64,000 nt of DNA. Source: Veillonella sp. VA142. Its GTDB lineage: Bacteria; Bacillota; Negativicutes; Veillonellales; Veillonellaceae. The translations under genes and the position numbers were made by a program. Positions 1 through 7,899 of this stretch are shown here, one piece after another. The stretch covers positions 1 through 64,000 of the forward strand of contig NZ_RQVN01000007.1 of the NCBI RefSeq assembly GCF_003992135.1, in the 5' to 3' direction. Positions within the stretch are counted from its first letter, which is position 1. Every line of letters starts with the position of its first letter. Under the pieces are notes generated by a model. The model had not been told where the DNA came from, did not search any database, and saw nothing but the letters and a program-made list of their open reading frames with translations.

Positions 1-1136
1 ATATTGGTATCATCTGGTGGGTATAAATTATGCTCTCGAATAAAATCATCTACAACATCTTTTTCATCTAATGTTATCGTATGCTCTGCTTGATATTGTT
101 GATATAACTCTTCTTTTAAATGCTTATCTAGCATATTTTCTTCGATGTATTGAACGGCTTTTTCTGCATCTCGGATGGCATAGACGAATGCATTCGGATC
201 ACTCAGTAGTTGTTGAGACCAACCTTTGATATAGGCTGCATTATTCTCTTGTTCAGCTCGTTCCAGGTTATAGGTTCCATGGAGTAATGCACTAGTAAAT
301 TCGGCCACCAATTCTTCACGAGCATAGGCTTCGCTACCTTTTCCACCTTTTAGATTTCGATGCAATCGGGAAGCGTGACCAGTGCTATGGCCAATCTCGT
401 GTAGGGCAGTGGAGTATAGGAGTTCTGGAGCCTTCCAATTCTCTCTAGCCACAAGATGAATTTCATCCTTGCTAGGGATGTAATAGTTTCTATCTACTTG
501 GTCAAAGTGAATAGGAGCTTCGGAGTTTTCCATGATGTTTTCAATAAACTTATTACGTTGCTCTACTCGAACAATATCTTCCATGTCTCGCTCTAGTGGT
601 GGAAACTTTTCAAATTGTTCTGCATTAAATACTTTATAGTATTGATGCACCCAAAATGTATTCCTGGATTCTTCTGAAAGTTCATTGGAATTAGTATTAT
701 CTGAAGAACGATTGGTAGGAATGGTTTTACCAGTTTCAGGGTCTTTATAACATTCCTCGTGGAACTCAATAAGAGAGCCTTTGGAACCTTTTTTTAACAC
801 GTAAATTGGATCTAATCCTGCATCAATATATTTTTGATTTTCTGCCTTCATTTGTGGGAATGTAACCCATCTTGGATCAGTCCAACCGTTTTCTAACGAT
901 GCTGCCATCAAATGGATCATATTGGCTTTTGAGTATCTCGTTTCAGAAATAGGGTTATATTGTTTGCGAAACACATATCCTCTTTGCCACTCTGGTAAAT
1001 TTGTATTTTGAATTGCATTGACAAGAATTTCAGCTGTTCGTTTACGTTGTTCCTGGATAATTTCTTCCGCGGTCTTTTTTTCAGCTGGAGCTTCTGAAGT
1101 TTGATTTGTCTTGCTATAGGTTCTAGTAATAGCCAT
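1..1136 (-). CDS. ardC: ArdC-family antirestriction protein, zincin metallopeptidase domain (3' end missing)
   Basis: The reading frame starts at 1136 behind a strong TTAGGAGG ribosome site and runs off the left edge after about 378 codons. The N-terminal part resembles the ArdC/DUF1738 single-stranded-DNA-binding domain (W-Q-R-G and a P-K-W-T-F-like strand). Further on, ALHEIGHSTGHASRLHR gives the HExxH zinc site of the zincin domain usual in ArdC proteins. Family members protect incoming conjugative DNA from host restriction enzymes and are common ICE and plasmid cargo. It is the most downstream gene seen in the leftward operon. The function is assigned by family; the C-terminus is outside the window. 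Confidence 0.85.
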   Translation of the reverse strand, partial: MAITRTYSKTNQTSEAPAEKKTAEEIIQEQRKRTAEILVNAIQNTNLPEWQRGYVFRKQYNPISETRYSKANMIHLMAASLENGWTDPRWVTFPQMKAENQKYIDAGLDPIYVLKKGSKGSLIEFHEECYKDPETGKTIPTNRSSDNTNSNELSEESRNTFWVHQYYKVFNAEQFEKFPPLERDMEDIVRVEQRNKFIENIMENSEAPIHFDQVDRNYYIPSKDEIHLVARENWKAPELLYSTALHEIGHSTGHASRLHRNLKGGKGSEAYAREELVAEFTSALLHGTYNLERAEQENNAAYIKGWSQQLLSDPNAFVYAIRDAEKAVQYIEENMLDKHLKEELYQQYQAEHTITLDEKDVVDDFIREHNLYPPDDTN

Positions 1137-1150
1137 GATAGACCTCCTAA

Positions 1151-1303
1151 TTATTCAGCATCAGGTTGGTAATCTTCATTTAATAATTTAGGCATGTAAT
1201 CTAAAATTGCATGGTCTGCGTCTTCAATTGTGAAAGGGAAATCCTGGTCATGTAGTAATTCGCTATCACTATAATTATTACTTACATCTTTTTTGTCTTT
1301 CAT
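1151..1303 (-). CDS. Small acidic hypothetical protein, 50 aa
   Basis: A 50-codon frame begins at ATG 1303, right after an AAGGAGGTTACT ribosome site, and ends TAA at 1151-1153, close to the start of the ardC-like gene. The product is acidic and polar (it begins MKDKKDVSNNYSDSELL and ends DYQPDAE) with no signal peptide or membrane segment. I do not recognise a family. The strong ribosome site and the tight spacing to both neighbours (15 bp on each side) support translation within the operon. Confidence 0.6.
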   Translation of the reverse strand: MKDKKDVSNNYSDSELLHDQDFPFTIEDADHAILDYMPKLLNEDYQPDAE

Positions 1304-1318
1304 AGTAACCTCCTTATA

Positions 1319-2629
1319 TTATTTGAAAATTAATTGGTTAGATTTACTTTTATCCTTATCCTCAGAAATGGATTTTTGGTCTTTCATTTCTTTTGGAGTG
1401 ATGGTTTTCTGATGACGGGATGCGACTATAGAACTAAAGACTTGTAATTCTTTTTCACTTAATAATTCTTTTGCAATTGAATTATCTTCAGTGTAATTAG
1501 AAAGATAATAAGGCTTTAGCTCTGTATAGGTATCTTGCGATGCAGGGTAATCTAAATCTTGGTAGTCATTACTAGTAGCTAACGGTACGCTGTCATTAAG
1601 TAGGTTGGTTTTTAGATTAATATAAATCTCTTCTTCACCATACTCCATATCTTTAAATATGGACTTGATTTGTTGATATCGTTCAGTTTGCTCTTCTTCA
1701 GGCACAGATAGTGAGAAGTTATAAGTATCTGCGATATCTTCAATATCTCCATACGTCATCACACCAATAGGTGCCTTTTCAGGATTAAAGTAAGTAGGTA
1801 GGTGAGACGTATTAAAATCTTCACCAAACTCTTGAAGATAATATTTTTGATACTGAATTAATGGCTCAATATCCATATTATTAGAAGCTGCTAACTCTTT
1901 TAGCTCATCATAATGATCCAGGTAATCATAGACACCTTGTTCTACGCTTGTATTGAATGGAAGATATATATCGGTTTCATCACTGACTAGTCTAAAATTA
2001 GAAATAGAAGGTTCAAATGACATCTTTTCATCTATATGATCTAGGGTGGCGGTCTCAATACTTTCTTGCGAAACACCCGTGTTTTGTAGTGTAGTAATTG
2101 CATTAATTAAGTCGTAGGTAAATGCTTGGTCCTCAATTGTAATCTGCTTTTTGTTTTCAATATTTTCAATAAAATATTCTGCCATACTATAAGTAGATTC
2201 ATGTTTGATACCATTACCATTGATTTCACCCCAAAACTCCTGGTCAATAGAGTGCGTTGTTTTAGTATTTACATCAAGTTCATTATCATAGGTGCCACTT
2301 GCCAGTTTTTGATTGGTAGTAATATACTTTCCATCATCGTCCTCAAAGGCCAATAGTTTAACGTCCTTTAGCGTCTTATCATTAGAAGCCTGTTCTATTG
2401 CGCCTTTAGTTGCTTCTACAACGGATGAAATATCATAATCATATTTATTAATTAGCTTATGTACATCTTCGTATAAATCCCTGGTTAATTCAGTATTGTT
2501 TCCAAGGCCAATCTGCTTCTTTTCTTCCAGGGCTGAAAGAATAGAGAGAGTAGCCTGGTAACTGGTTTCGTTATTAAAAGATTGGTTGTTTATCGTTCCA
2601 ATAAAGGATTGATGGATATTTTTTTCCAT
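1319..2629 (-). CDS. Hypothetical ICE protein with two copies of an unrecognised ~90-aa domain
   Basis: This is a 436-residue soluble acidic protein with no signal peptide or membrane helix. Two stretches look like copies of one domain. Residues about 9-95 run from FIGTINNQSF to LKDVKLLAFE, and residues about 128-220 run from FWGEINGNGI to NFRLVSDETD. Each has an F-x-G-x-I/V-N-G strand, a helix rich in L, E and K, then a second helix and a closing strand. The next gene upstream (2679-3122) carries a third copy. The C-terminal half is different and ends in a lysine/serine-rich tail. The function is unknown. Its place in the transfer operon suggests an accessory role. Confidence 0.65.
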   Translation of the reverse strand: MEKNIHQSFIGTINNQSFNNETSYQATLSILSALEEKKQIGLGNNTELTRDLYEDVHKLINKYDYDISSVVEATKGAIEQASNDKTLKDVKLLAFEDDDGKYITTNQKLASGTYDNELDVNTKTTHSIDQEFWGEINGNGIKHESTYSMAEYFIENIENKKQITIEDQAFTYDLINAITTLQNTGVSQESIETATLDHIDEKMSFEPSISNFRLVSDETDIYLPFNTSVEQGVYDYLDHYDELKELAASNNMDIEPLIQYQKYYLQEFGEDFNTSHLPTYFNPEKAPIGVMTYGDIEDIADTYNFSLSVPEEEQTERYQQIKSIFKDMEYGEEEIYINLKTNLLNDSVPLATSNDYQDLDYPASQDTYTELKPYYLSNYTEDNSIAKELLSEKELQVFSSIVASRHQKTITPKEMKDQKSISEDKDKSKSNQLIFK

Positions 2630-2678
2630 AAGTCAAACTCCAATACGAGAGTAGATATAAGAAAGTCTAGTAGATAAC

Positions 2679-3122
2679 TTAGACTTTGTCTGAAGTATTT
2701 ACTCTTATATCTGCTTTAGGTTTTAAATATTCAAAGTAACCATCTTTCATCATAAGATTTAAGAGATATGCGGGGCTATTTTCAGGGTTTTGCTCATAAC
2801 AATCAACGATCTTAAAATCTTTTAACGTAGGAGATGATGTTAAATTTGCATAAGTTGCTTCTAACATCTCAGAGTAATTAAAATGATCGTTTTTATCACT
2901 CATTTTTTGTATAATTTCTATAAGGTTATCTGTAAACTCTTCATCGTGCATTGGGATATTCTTAGTTTTTTCGATAGACTGCAAAATGTCTATTGTAGCA
3001 TAAAAAACTTCAGGATTTCCTACAAACACACCATTAACATTTCCTATAAAAGGTTGCTTAATTTCATATGAAAGACCTTGTTTTTCTCTATTTTCTTCAG
3101 TTTTTTGAGAATTTACTTCCAT
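2679..3122 (-). CDS. Hypothetical ICE protein, single copy of the repeated domain
   Basis: The preferred start is ATG 3122, which has GAAAGGAAAG just upstream. An ATG eleven codons earlier (3155) lacks a comparable site. The 147-residue product has the sequence PFIGNVNGVFVGNPE, then LQSIEKTKNIPMHDEEFTDNL and ends the core with SPTLKDFKIVD, matching both domain copies in the 436-residue neighbour in order and spacing. No known family was recognised. It sits between the adhesin gene and its larger paralogue, so the three may form one functional group. Confidence 0.65.
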   Translation of the reverse strand: MEVNSQKTEENREKQGLSYEIKQPFIGNVNGVFVGNPEVFYATIDILQSIEKTKNIPMHDEEFTDNLIEIIQKMSDKNDHFNYSEMLEATYANLTSSPTLKDFKIVDCYEQNPENSPAYLLNLMMKDGYFEYLKPKADIRVNTSDKV

Positions 3123-3182
3123 AGTAATCTTTCCTTTCTCGTTAGCATTATTCAAATAGAACTCTGTATTATATAAAAATGA

Positions 3183-6100
3183 CTATTTAAGGCCTTTATA
3201 TAGCATTTGTGCGTATTCATAACGGGTCATTTGTTTATCGCCTTTAAATTCGCCATCTGGGTATCCATCTAAGACATCATTGCCATGTAATGTTTCTACG
3301 GCTTCGCTAGCCCAATGATTTTTAGGCACGTCAGGGAAAGAAGCTCGTTTAGGTGAAAGTCTAGTAGATAATTTAGATAATTGCTCTTTCAATTGATTCA
3401 ATTGATTTTGTAAGTTGTCATTTTTCTTGCGAAGTTCATTGACTTCTCCTTTGGTAATTTTTTTATAATCAGAGCCAGAACCAATTTTAAAAGATAAGCC
3501 AGCGTTCCATGCCCGATCATTAGGACTAATAGTACTTGCTAAGGAAAGCATAATATTTTCATTTGGTCTTACAAATCCACCGAATGCGGTAGCTTTCGCA
3601 CCGTTATATTGGCCATGAGAAACAGCAAAAGATACTTTATTGGATTCATCAAAATCTAATGGATGTAACGCAGCTAATGCGGATGCCGTAGCAGTACCTA
3701 CATTAATATCTTTTGTTAGTTTTTGTTCCAATCCTTGGGATTGTGTTTGTAACGTATCCATATTCACAACAGAAGTAGGATCATTAGGGTTTGTTACAAC
3801 ACCAGTAATATCACGGAGAATACTGTTTCCATGTTCATCGGTACCACGGAAATCTACATGAGTTGCTGTACCAGCTCTATCAACAGTCACTGTTTTACCA
3901 TCTGTTTTAATAAGCCCTTTTGGTGAGTAATTTTGAATGGCTTCATATACGGATTTACCATTGACGAGACCATTAGAAGATTCACCTTGGCCAACAGTGC
4001 CAGTACCTAACTTAGCACTCCATTCTTTTACATTTTCGGCGGTTAAATTAGATGCATTAGTGTTAGCTTTAGAAGTGAGAGTAGATGGATCAATTTGAAC
4101 ATTAGCTAATGCAGTATGTAAGGTATCACCTGTAATTAATCCTTTATCTCCAGCTTTGGCAGTGCCAGTGCCTAATTTTTCGCTCCATTTTTTAGCATCC
4201 TCAGTAGAGATATTGGAAGCATCCTTATTGGCTTTAGTAGCTAACTTAGTATCTACAGCATTGGATAATTCAGTGATTTTAGGGGCAATAGCACCTGTGA
4301 TAGCATCGTTAGATACATTTACCTTATAGATAGTAGAATTACCGTCTGTACGGCTTTCTACGGAAGTATTAGTACCATTTTCTAATTTAACAGCCTCTTT
4401 GGATAAGTTACGGATTACTGTTTTACCGTCATCGGTAATATTATCTAGTGCAGTATTGGCTTTGGCATTGAATTTAGAATCTAATCCATTATTGATGTTA
4501 GAAGTAGCAGTGTTGACAGCGTTAGTAATGGCTGTATTAACAGTGCCACCAGTTACTAATCCAGTGTTACCATCGGTAACAGTACCAGTGCCCAATTTTT
4601 CGCTCCATTTGGAAGCGTCCTCAGTAGAGAGGTTGGAAGCATCCTTATTCGCTTTAGTAGCGAGTTTAGTATCTACAGCATTGGATAATTCACTGATTTT
4701 AGGGGCAATAGCACCTGTGATGGCATCATTGGATACATTTACCTTATAGATAGTAGAATTACCGTCTACACGGCTTTCTACGGAAGTATTTGTACCATTT
4801 TCTAATTTCACTGCCTCTTTAGATAAATTACGGATCACAGTTTTACCATCATCTGTAATATTATCTAGTGCAGTATTAGCTTTGGCATTGAATTTAGAGT
4901 CTAAGCCATTATTGATATTAGAAGTAGCAGTGTTGACTGCATTAGTAATAGCAGTATTAACAGTGCCACCAGTAACAAGACCAGTGTTGCCATCGGTAAC
5001 GGTACCAGTACCTAACGCAGTTTGCCAAGCAGTTTTATTAATAGCACCATCTTTTGCTTCAGCGACTTTCCACAACTGATTACCATTAATTGCTTCTTTA
5101 GAATTTTCAGCAATTGTACCATCTGTTACATTCACTAATTTTCTAGTAGAAGTAGCAGAGCCGATAGATACTACATTATCTTCTGTAGCTGTACTATCTT
5201 TACCAAGCACAACAGAGTTATTAGCTTTAGTAGTCACGTTTGAACCTAATACAAATGTATTTGTTCCTACTGTATGAGTAGTCGTAGCATCACCAATAGT
5301 ATTATTATTACCGAATGCGTAGGAGTTATCTCCATAAATCGTATTCGGATCACCAAACGTACCTGCATTGTTACCGATAACGATATGGCCAACACCAACA
5401 GCAATAGATTTAGTACCTGTTACGGCAGAACTTTTACCAATAGAAATAGAATTTTCACCAGTGACAATAGTACCAGTACCGATAGCAATGGAATTAGACC
5501 CTGTAGATAAAGAGTTTGTGCCAATGGCCATAGCATTTTCACCTACATTAGTTAAATCATGTAGTGTTAATGCATTTTTAAGAGCAGTTAATCGTTCTTG
5601 ATTTTGTTGCAATTCTTGAGATTTAGCCGTCAATTGTCGCATTAATGCTTCATATTGTTCCATATACAACAAATCGGAAGCACTAGGATTAATACTTTCC
5701 CAGTTTGTTTTAGCCTGATCCGCAGAGGCTTTTAATGCTGCAATTTGCTTTTCCTTTTCAGCTACTGCATTTTTATTGATTTGTAATGCAGTTTCAAGGT
5801 CTGATGTTAGTTTGTTTGTTGTGATTTTATTTTTTTCTACAATATCTGTAATATTTAATTTTTCCCAATTTTTATAGTTTTCTTTCAACCCTTCAAGAAT
5901 TGGAGACAGATTATATGAAGTACCTAAAGCATTATATTCTTTTATTGCTACATTTTTTTTATCTAGCCAACTAGTATTATGAGTGTCTTCATATTGCTTT
6001 TGATAATATGTTATTTCAATACTTTTAACAAAATAGTCTATTTTTTTATCCATCTCTAAATAGAGTTTTTCTTTAAGTTCTTGTGTAAATAAAGGATTAT

Positions 6101-7202
6101 TATTGTTATTAAAATATTCTCTTAGAGTTTTTTTGAATTTAGGAGCTTGTTCTTTAGAACTATCCCATTCTTCTTTTGTTGATAAATCTATGTTTATATT
6201 TTTTAAAGTAATGTCTTTCGTAGGCTTATCTTGTAACGTATTATCCAAATTGAATGCATCTTTAGATAAAGTTTTGTAGTTTCCGTAATTATTAAAGTCA
6301 AGGTGTCTGTTTCTAATTTCAATGCCTGTTATAATATTAAAAGCCATATTTATATTATATGGGCTTTTTATATTCATATTTCTTGAATAATCGTCACTAT
6401 CACTATACCTAAAGAAAGCAGCATACCATGATTTTGATAAAATTATTTGATTATTTCTCAAATCTCCCATTGCCTTATAATGAGCTTTAATGTACTCTTT
6501 ATAGAAGCTATCTAATGGTAAATTTAGAGTACTTCCTTCTTCGGTCATACGCTTCAGATTTGTAGCAGCAGCAGTTAATCCATCTTCAGAGTTAATATCT
6601 ACACCACCAAGACGATTGACAGCCCCAAGACGATTATTTAAATCATCTAGTTTAGCTTGAGCATTGCGAAGGAACTCAGCGGAGTTAGCTACTTCTGTAG
6701 ACCATGCATTTTGTTTGTTTAAATAGTCTTGATGTGCTTTTTCTTTAGCTAGGCGAACTTGCTTAACACGTTCACCAGCTTCAATTGTTTTGGCTTGTTC
6801 AGCACGGATTTTTTGGATTTCATTAGCTAAGTTAGTAACAGCATTTTGAGCAGTGGAGATTTCAGCTAATCTCTGTCTATTTTCGTTTAATTTACCAGTG
6901 ATGGTATCTTTTGTTTCATTCCCACCAGTGGCCACTGCATTATTACCTACAGCCAGTGATCCAGTACCAGTCGCAATAGAACCATTACCTCTAGCTCTTG
7001 CATTAGATCCTAACTCAAGACCAGAATCTTCTTTAATATTGTTGATAGTTATATCCCAATAGTTATTGGTTACACCATTCTCTGTAGTTGTGGTAGTAGG
7101 TGTAGTAGCAGTAGCAGAATCTGCTGCATAGCCAATATGACCCACACAGGCAAGTGCTACTAATGTGGATAATGCTAATTGTTTTTTCTTAAATTGTTTC
7201 AT
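3183..7202 (-). CDS. Trimeric autotransporter adhesin with YadA anchor and C-terminal SLH domain
   Basis: The 1339-residue protein has a signal peptide (residues 1-26, cut near GYA-AD). A short YadA-like head with S/N-x-A-x-G repeats follows at about 50-95, then a long alpha-helical and coiled-coil part (95-555), a second head (555-690) and a stalk with two near-identical 140-residue repeats. A YadA-type membrane anchor lies at about 1165-1246, a coiled coil at 1247-1288 and one SLH domain at 1289-1339 (FPDVPKNHWASEAV ... MTRYEYAQMLYKG). Family knowledge: the anchor trimerises into an outer-membrane barrel that exposes the heads. Inference: the SLH end faces the periplasm and grips peptidoglycan, as in SLH-bearing outer-membrane proteins of Negativicutes. 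Its place directly downstream of virB4 suggests it aids cell contact during transfer. The codons for residues about 220-470 are markedly more A+T-rich than the flanks, as if inserted. Confidence 0.9.
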   Translation of the reverse strand: MKQFKKKQLALSTLVALACVGHIGYAADSATATTPTTTTTENGVTNNYWDITINNIKEDSGLELGSNARARGNGSIATGTGSLAVGNNAVATGGNETKDTITGKLNENRQRLAEISTAQNAVTNLANEIQKIRAEQAKTIEAGERVKQVRLAKEKAHQDYLNKQNAWSTEVANSAEFLRNAQAKLDDLNNRLGAVNRLGGVDINSEDGLTAAATNLKRMTEEGSTLNLPLDSFYKEYIKAHYKAMGDLRNNQIILSKSWYAAFFRYSDSDDYSRNMNIKSPYNINMAFNIITGIEIRNRHLDFNNYGNYKTLSKDAFNLDNTLQDKPTKDITLKNINIDLSTKEEWDSSKEQAPKFKKTLREYFNNNNNPLFTQELKEKLYLEMDKKIDYFVKSIEITYYQKQYEDTHNTSWLDKKNVAIKEYNALGTSYNLSPILEGLKENYKNWEKLNITDIVEKNKITTNKLTSDLETALQINKNAVAEKEKQIAALKASADQAKTNWESINPSASDLLYMEQYEALMRQLTAKSQELQQNQERLTALKNALTLHDLTNVGENAMAIGTNSLSTGSNSIAIGTGTIVTGENSISIGKSSAVTGTKSIAVGVGHIVIGNNAGTFGDPNTIYGDNSYAFGNNNTIGDATTTHTVGTNTFVLGSNVTTKANNSVVLGKDSTATEDNVVSIGSATSTRKLVNVTDGTIAENSKEAINGNQLWKVAEAKDGAINKTAWQTALGTGTVTDGNTGLVTGGTVNTAITNAVNTATSNINNGLDSKFNAKANTALDNITDDGKTVIRNLSKEAVKLENGTNTSVESRVDGNSTIYKVNVSNDAITGAIAPKISELSNAVDTKLATKANKDASNLSTEDASKWSEKLGTGTVTDGNTGLVTGGTVNTAITNAVNTATSNINNGLDSKFNAKANTALDNITDDGKTVIRNLSKEAVKLENGTNTSVESRTDGNSTIYKVNVSNDAITGAIAPKITELSNAVDTKLATKANKDASNISTEDAKKWSEKLGTGTAKAGDKGLITGDTLHTALANVQIDPSTLTSKANTNASNLTAENVKEWSAKLGTGTVGQGESSNGLVNGKSVYEAIQNYSPKGLIKTDGKTVTVDRAGTATHVDFRGTDEHGNSILRDITGVVTNPNDPTSVVNMDTLQTQSQGLEQKLTKDINVGTATASALAALHPLDFDESNKVSFAVSHGQYNGAKATAFGGFVRPNENIMLSLASTISPNDRAWNAGLSFKIGSGSDYKKITKGEVNELRKKNDNLQNQLNQLKEQLSKLSTRLSPKRASFPDVPKNHWASEAVETLHGNDVLDGYPDGEFKGDKQMTRYEYAQMLYKGLK
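4171..5010 (-). repeat. Two tandem 420-bp repeats in the adhesin stalk
   Basis: Units 4171-4590 and 4591-5010 match almost base for base and keep an exact 420-bp (140-codon) period. Each encodes the KLGTGTVTDGNTGLVTGG ... KANKDASN module of the stalk. A diverged partial third unit lies on the other side (near 3990-4170). In-frame repeats of this kind can recombine and change stalk length. Confidence 0.85.
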
Positions 7203-7230
7203 TATAATCCTTTTTAAACCTTTTCAAAAT

Positions 7231-7506
7231 TTACCTTTTGGATTTACAAACTTCTGTAATATTTCCGTCCTCATCTGTTTTAAAACCAAAAACGCACTCT
7301 GTTCCCATAAGTTTATATGCCTGTTGTAAATACTCTTTAAACTTTTTTTCATCTCTATTCACATTAAGATGTTTGAAGTTTTCTAAAAAGGCTACCTCAT
7401 CTCCATTATCTTCATTATCTAATGTTATTTTAAAATTTTGGCTAACCGATTGATTTAAATCACCATTTGTTTTACATCCAAGCTCTTCTTTAATGGTTTT
7501 TGACAT
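7231..7506 (-). CDS. Small hypothetical protein, 91 aa
   Basis: A 91-residue acidic soluble protein begins MSKTIKEELGCKTNGDLNQ and ends GNITEVCKSKR. The upstream sequence has AAGAAAGGAAAAT, a reasonable ribosome site. It shows no membrane helix and no family I recognise. It lies 28 bp upstream of the adhesin gene and 35 bp downstream of an XRE regulator, so it is probably cotranscribed with both. Confidence 0.6.
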   Translation of the reverse strand: MSKTIKEELGCKTNGDLNQSVSQNFKITLDNEDNGDEVAFLENFKHLNVNRDEKKFKEYLQQAYKLMGTECVFGFKTDEDGNITEVCKSKR

Positions 7507-7541
7507 GCTATTTTCCTTTCTTTTTTAATTTTTCATTATAA

Positions 7542-7889
7542 TCATTTTTCAAATTTATTTAAAATATTAAAAATTTGTTTTAATTCATTTATTCCGAGTG
7601 TTCTTTTTATACATTTACATATTTCTAATGACAGTTCTCTTTCTAGTTTGACAGGTTTAGAGGGTGTATTTTTTGTATTACAAGTAAACTCGTTGCCTAA
7701 TAATTCATCAATACTGACGTTTAGCAAATATGAAATTTTACAGAGTACATCATATTTTGGTTCACGATTATTGCTTTCATAGCTAACATATGTAGGGTAT
7801 GGAATTTCCAGTACTCTCGCAAACTCTTTAGCAGTCATATAACCTGCTAATAATCTGTATTTTTTTAAATTACTACTAAAATGATTCAT
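7542..7889 (-). CDS. XRE-family helix-turn-helix regulator, 115 aa
   Basis: Residues about 5-65 form a Cro/CI-type helix-turn-helix: NLKKYRLLAGY, then AKEFARVLEIPYPTYVSYE as the recognition region and LLNVSIDELLG as the closing helix. The remaining ~45 residues are a basic helical tail. It follows virB4 by 10 bp, inside the operon and just ahead of the adhesin block. It may control adhesin or late operon expression, but no operator was identified. Confidence 0.8.
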   Translation of the reverse strand: MNHFSSNLKKYRLLAGYMTAKEFARVLEIPYPTYVSYESNNREPKYDVLCKISYLLNVSIDELLGNEFTCNTKNTPSKPVKLERELSLEICKCIKRTLGINELKQIFNILNKFEK

Positions 7890-7899
7890 GAATGTCTCG

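Noticed and set aside
5274-5601. Long plus-strand frames opposite the adhesin head and stalk
   Set aside because: They arise from the repetitive, strongly biased codons of the adhesin on the other strand and have no ribosome site or family resemblance.
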